From Beroe forskalii (lineage: Eukaryota; Ctenophora; Nuda; Beroida; Beroidae): 64,000 nt of DNA. The DNA is taken from NCBI GenBank assembly GCA_011033025.1, contig WFMF01000151.1, positions 62,001-126,000 on the forward strand. The letters are read 5' to 3'. Shown piece after piece: positions 63,253-64,000 of this stretch. Each line of letters begins with the position of its first letter. Position 1 is the first letter of the stretch. The notes under the pieces were generated by a model, which was not told where the DNA came from, made no database searches, and worked only from the letters and a program-made list of their open reading frames with translations. Made by a program: the position numbers and the translations under genes.

Positions 63253-63448
63253 GTTCATCAGTCCCCCCAGCAGCTCTGCTGTGAACGCCACGGCCCTCAT
63301 GACGCAGATGCCTCGCTTTGTCTACCTGCGGCCCTCCTCCATACCCGGCGCCGGCATGGGCGTGTGGGCCCACGAACCCATCCCCGCCGGCACCAGATTC
63401 GGACCTTACACCGGCAACAACGTCAACTCCATCGGATACGCCTGGAAG
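63253..63448 (+). CDS. PRDM-family exon encoding start of PR/SET domain
   Basis: Histone-methyltransferase-like PR domain of a PRDM zinc-finger transcription factor, acting in the nucleus. The exon adds 65 codons in frame with the previous one: FISPPSSSAVNATALMTQMP, then the PR start RFVYLRPSSIPGAGMGVWA, HEPIPAGTRFGPYTG and NNVNSIGYAWK, ending in phase 0 at AAG|GTAGGC. The SSIPGAGxGVW and RFGPYxG motifs are family hallmarks. The SIPGAG start and the break after a Y-x-W-K/E position resemble MECOM/PRDM16, where MDS1 and MDS1-EVI1 isoforms diverge after YGWE, but the subfamily is undecided. The rest of the PR domain and any zinc fingers lie beyond the window. Confidence 0.85.
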
Positions 63449-63477
63449 GTAGGCGAGGTACTGTCAAACAGCCTGGG

Positions 63478-63760
63478 GTGGAGGGGGCTTGCATGGCTGA
63501 AGGGGCTTGCATTCGTTAGAGAAATGTATGACTATGAGCATATGGGGAATTCACCTTGGGTTAGAGTAATTGAGAACCCATAATTGAGGGGTAGATTGCG
63601 GGGGCTTGCACTGGTAATAGAGATATGCATGGTTAGGGGGGCCTGACTATGGGGGCTTCCGGCTTTGCCTTGGGTTAGGGTAACCCATGATAGTAGGGGT
63701 AAGTTGCATGAATTGGGGACAGGGTTAGGGGTAAGTTTGCTTCCGGGGTTTATTATGATG
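63478..63760 (+). repeat. Degenerate G-rich repeat in PRDM intron
   Basis: Loose units of about 110-120 bp share GGGGGCTTGCA or GGGGGCTTCCG, then …TTGGGTTAGRGTAA…ACCCAT. GGGTTAGGG words give a telomere-like look, but the spacing is irregular. This is intronic sequence after the donor at 63,449. Confidence 0.5.
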
Positions 63761-64000
63761 CATCGGGAGCTGAATTTGAAGACCCTGATACCGATAGATA
63801 AAGAATGGTGGCGCGTTGGCCCAGGGCTGTCAGAACCTACTATTTCCCATTTATCAGAAACCCGGTGTGCACCCAGTTGAGGCTACCGTTACTTCCATTT
63901 GATGTTTCCTAATTTAGAGCATTGAGCGGAGAATTTTTGTGCTATGTCCGTTGTCCTGTGGCGCGTATCTCCGACACTAGTGAATGTGAATAGAGGAGGA

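Noticed and set aside
63600..63760. Telomeric repeat or chromosome-end fusion
   Set aside because: GGGTTAGGG words occur only singly within a loose intronic repeat, not as a tandem TTAGGG array.

Overview
The window looks like nuclear DNA of an invertebrate animal. It has spliced genes with U2-type introns, roughly 40 % GC, long microsatellites and decayed minisatellites, and a very low gene density. Two genes can be named. The species cannot be decided from the sequence.

Layout. 1-1,120 is a diverged tandem duplication. 1,288-5,965 (+) is a complete nine-exon gene for the ciliary coiled-coil protein CCDC113 (CFAP263). About 374 residues can be read, close to the human length as I remember it. 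A tRNA-like sequence lies antisense in its fifth intron. From about 6 kb to 60.3 kb no protein can be recognised. This gene desert holds decayed minisatellites (14.9, 16.0, 17.9, 22.7-23.2, 25.5-26.2, 29.9, 33.9 and 41.8 kb), an (AC)n tract at 32.5 kb, GATA-site clusters, paired RFX X-boxes and several promoter-like islands. 60,379 to the window end (+) carries two consecutive exons of a PRDM-family transcription-factor gene. They encode the N-terminal half of a PR/SET domain, and the gene continues past the window.

How it fits together. A desert of about 54 kb in front of a PRDM gene is what one expects of a regulatory landscape for a developmental regulator. At least eight places in the desert combine CACGTG E-boxes with CCAAT boxes, often with GCGCGC runs. 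Some of these, and one separate TATA-containing site, are followed by short ATG-containing exons with good splice donors. These could be alternative 5' ends of the PRDM gene or promoters of unannotated transcripts, but that link is inference.

The most unusual observation is in CCDC113. Two of its eight introns can be joined in frame, at the position homology demands, only if the intron begins with AT instead of GT (ATACAC and ATGAGA, each ending in AG). A third fits homology best with a CG 3' end. RNA data would settle whether these are real AT-AG introns, variants or assembly errors.
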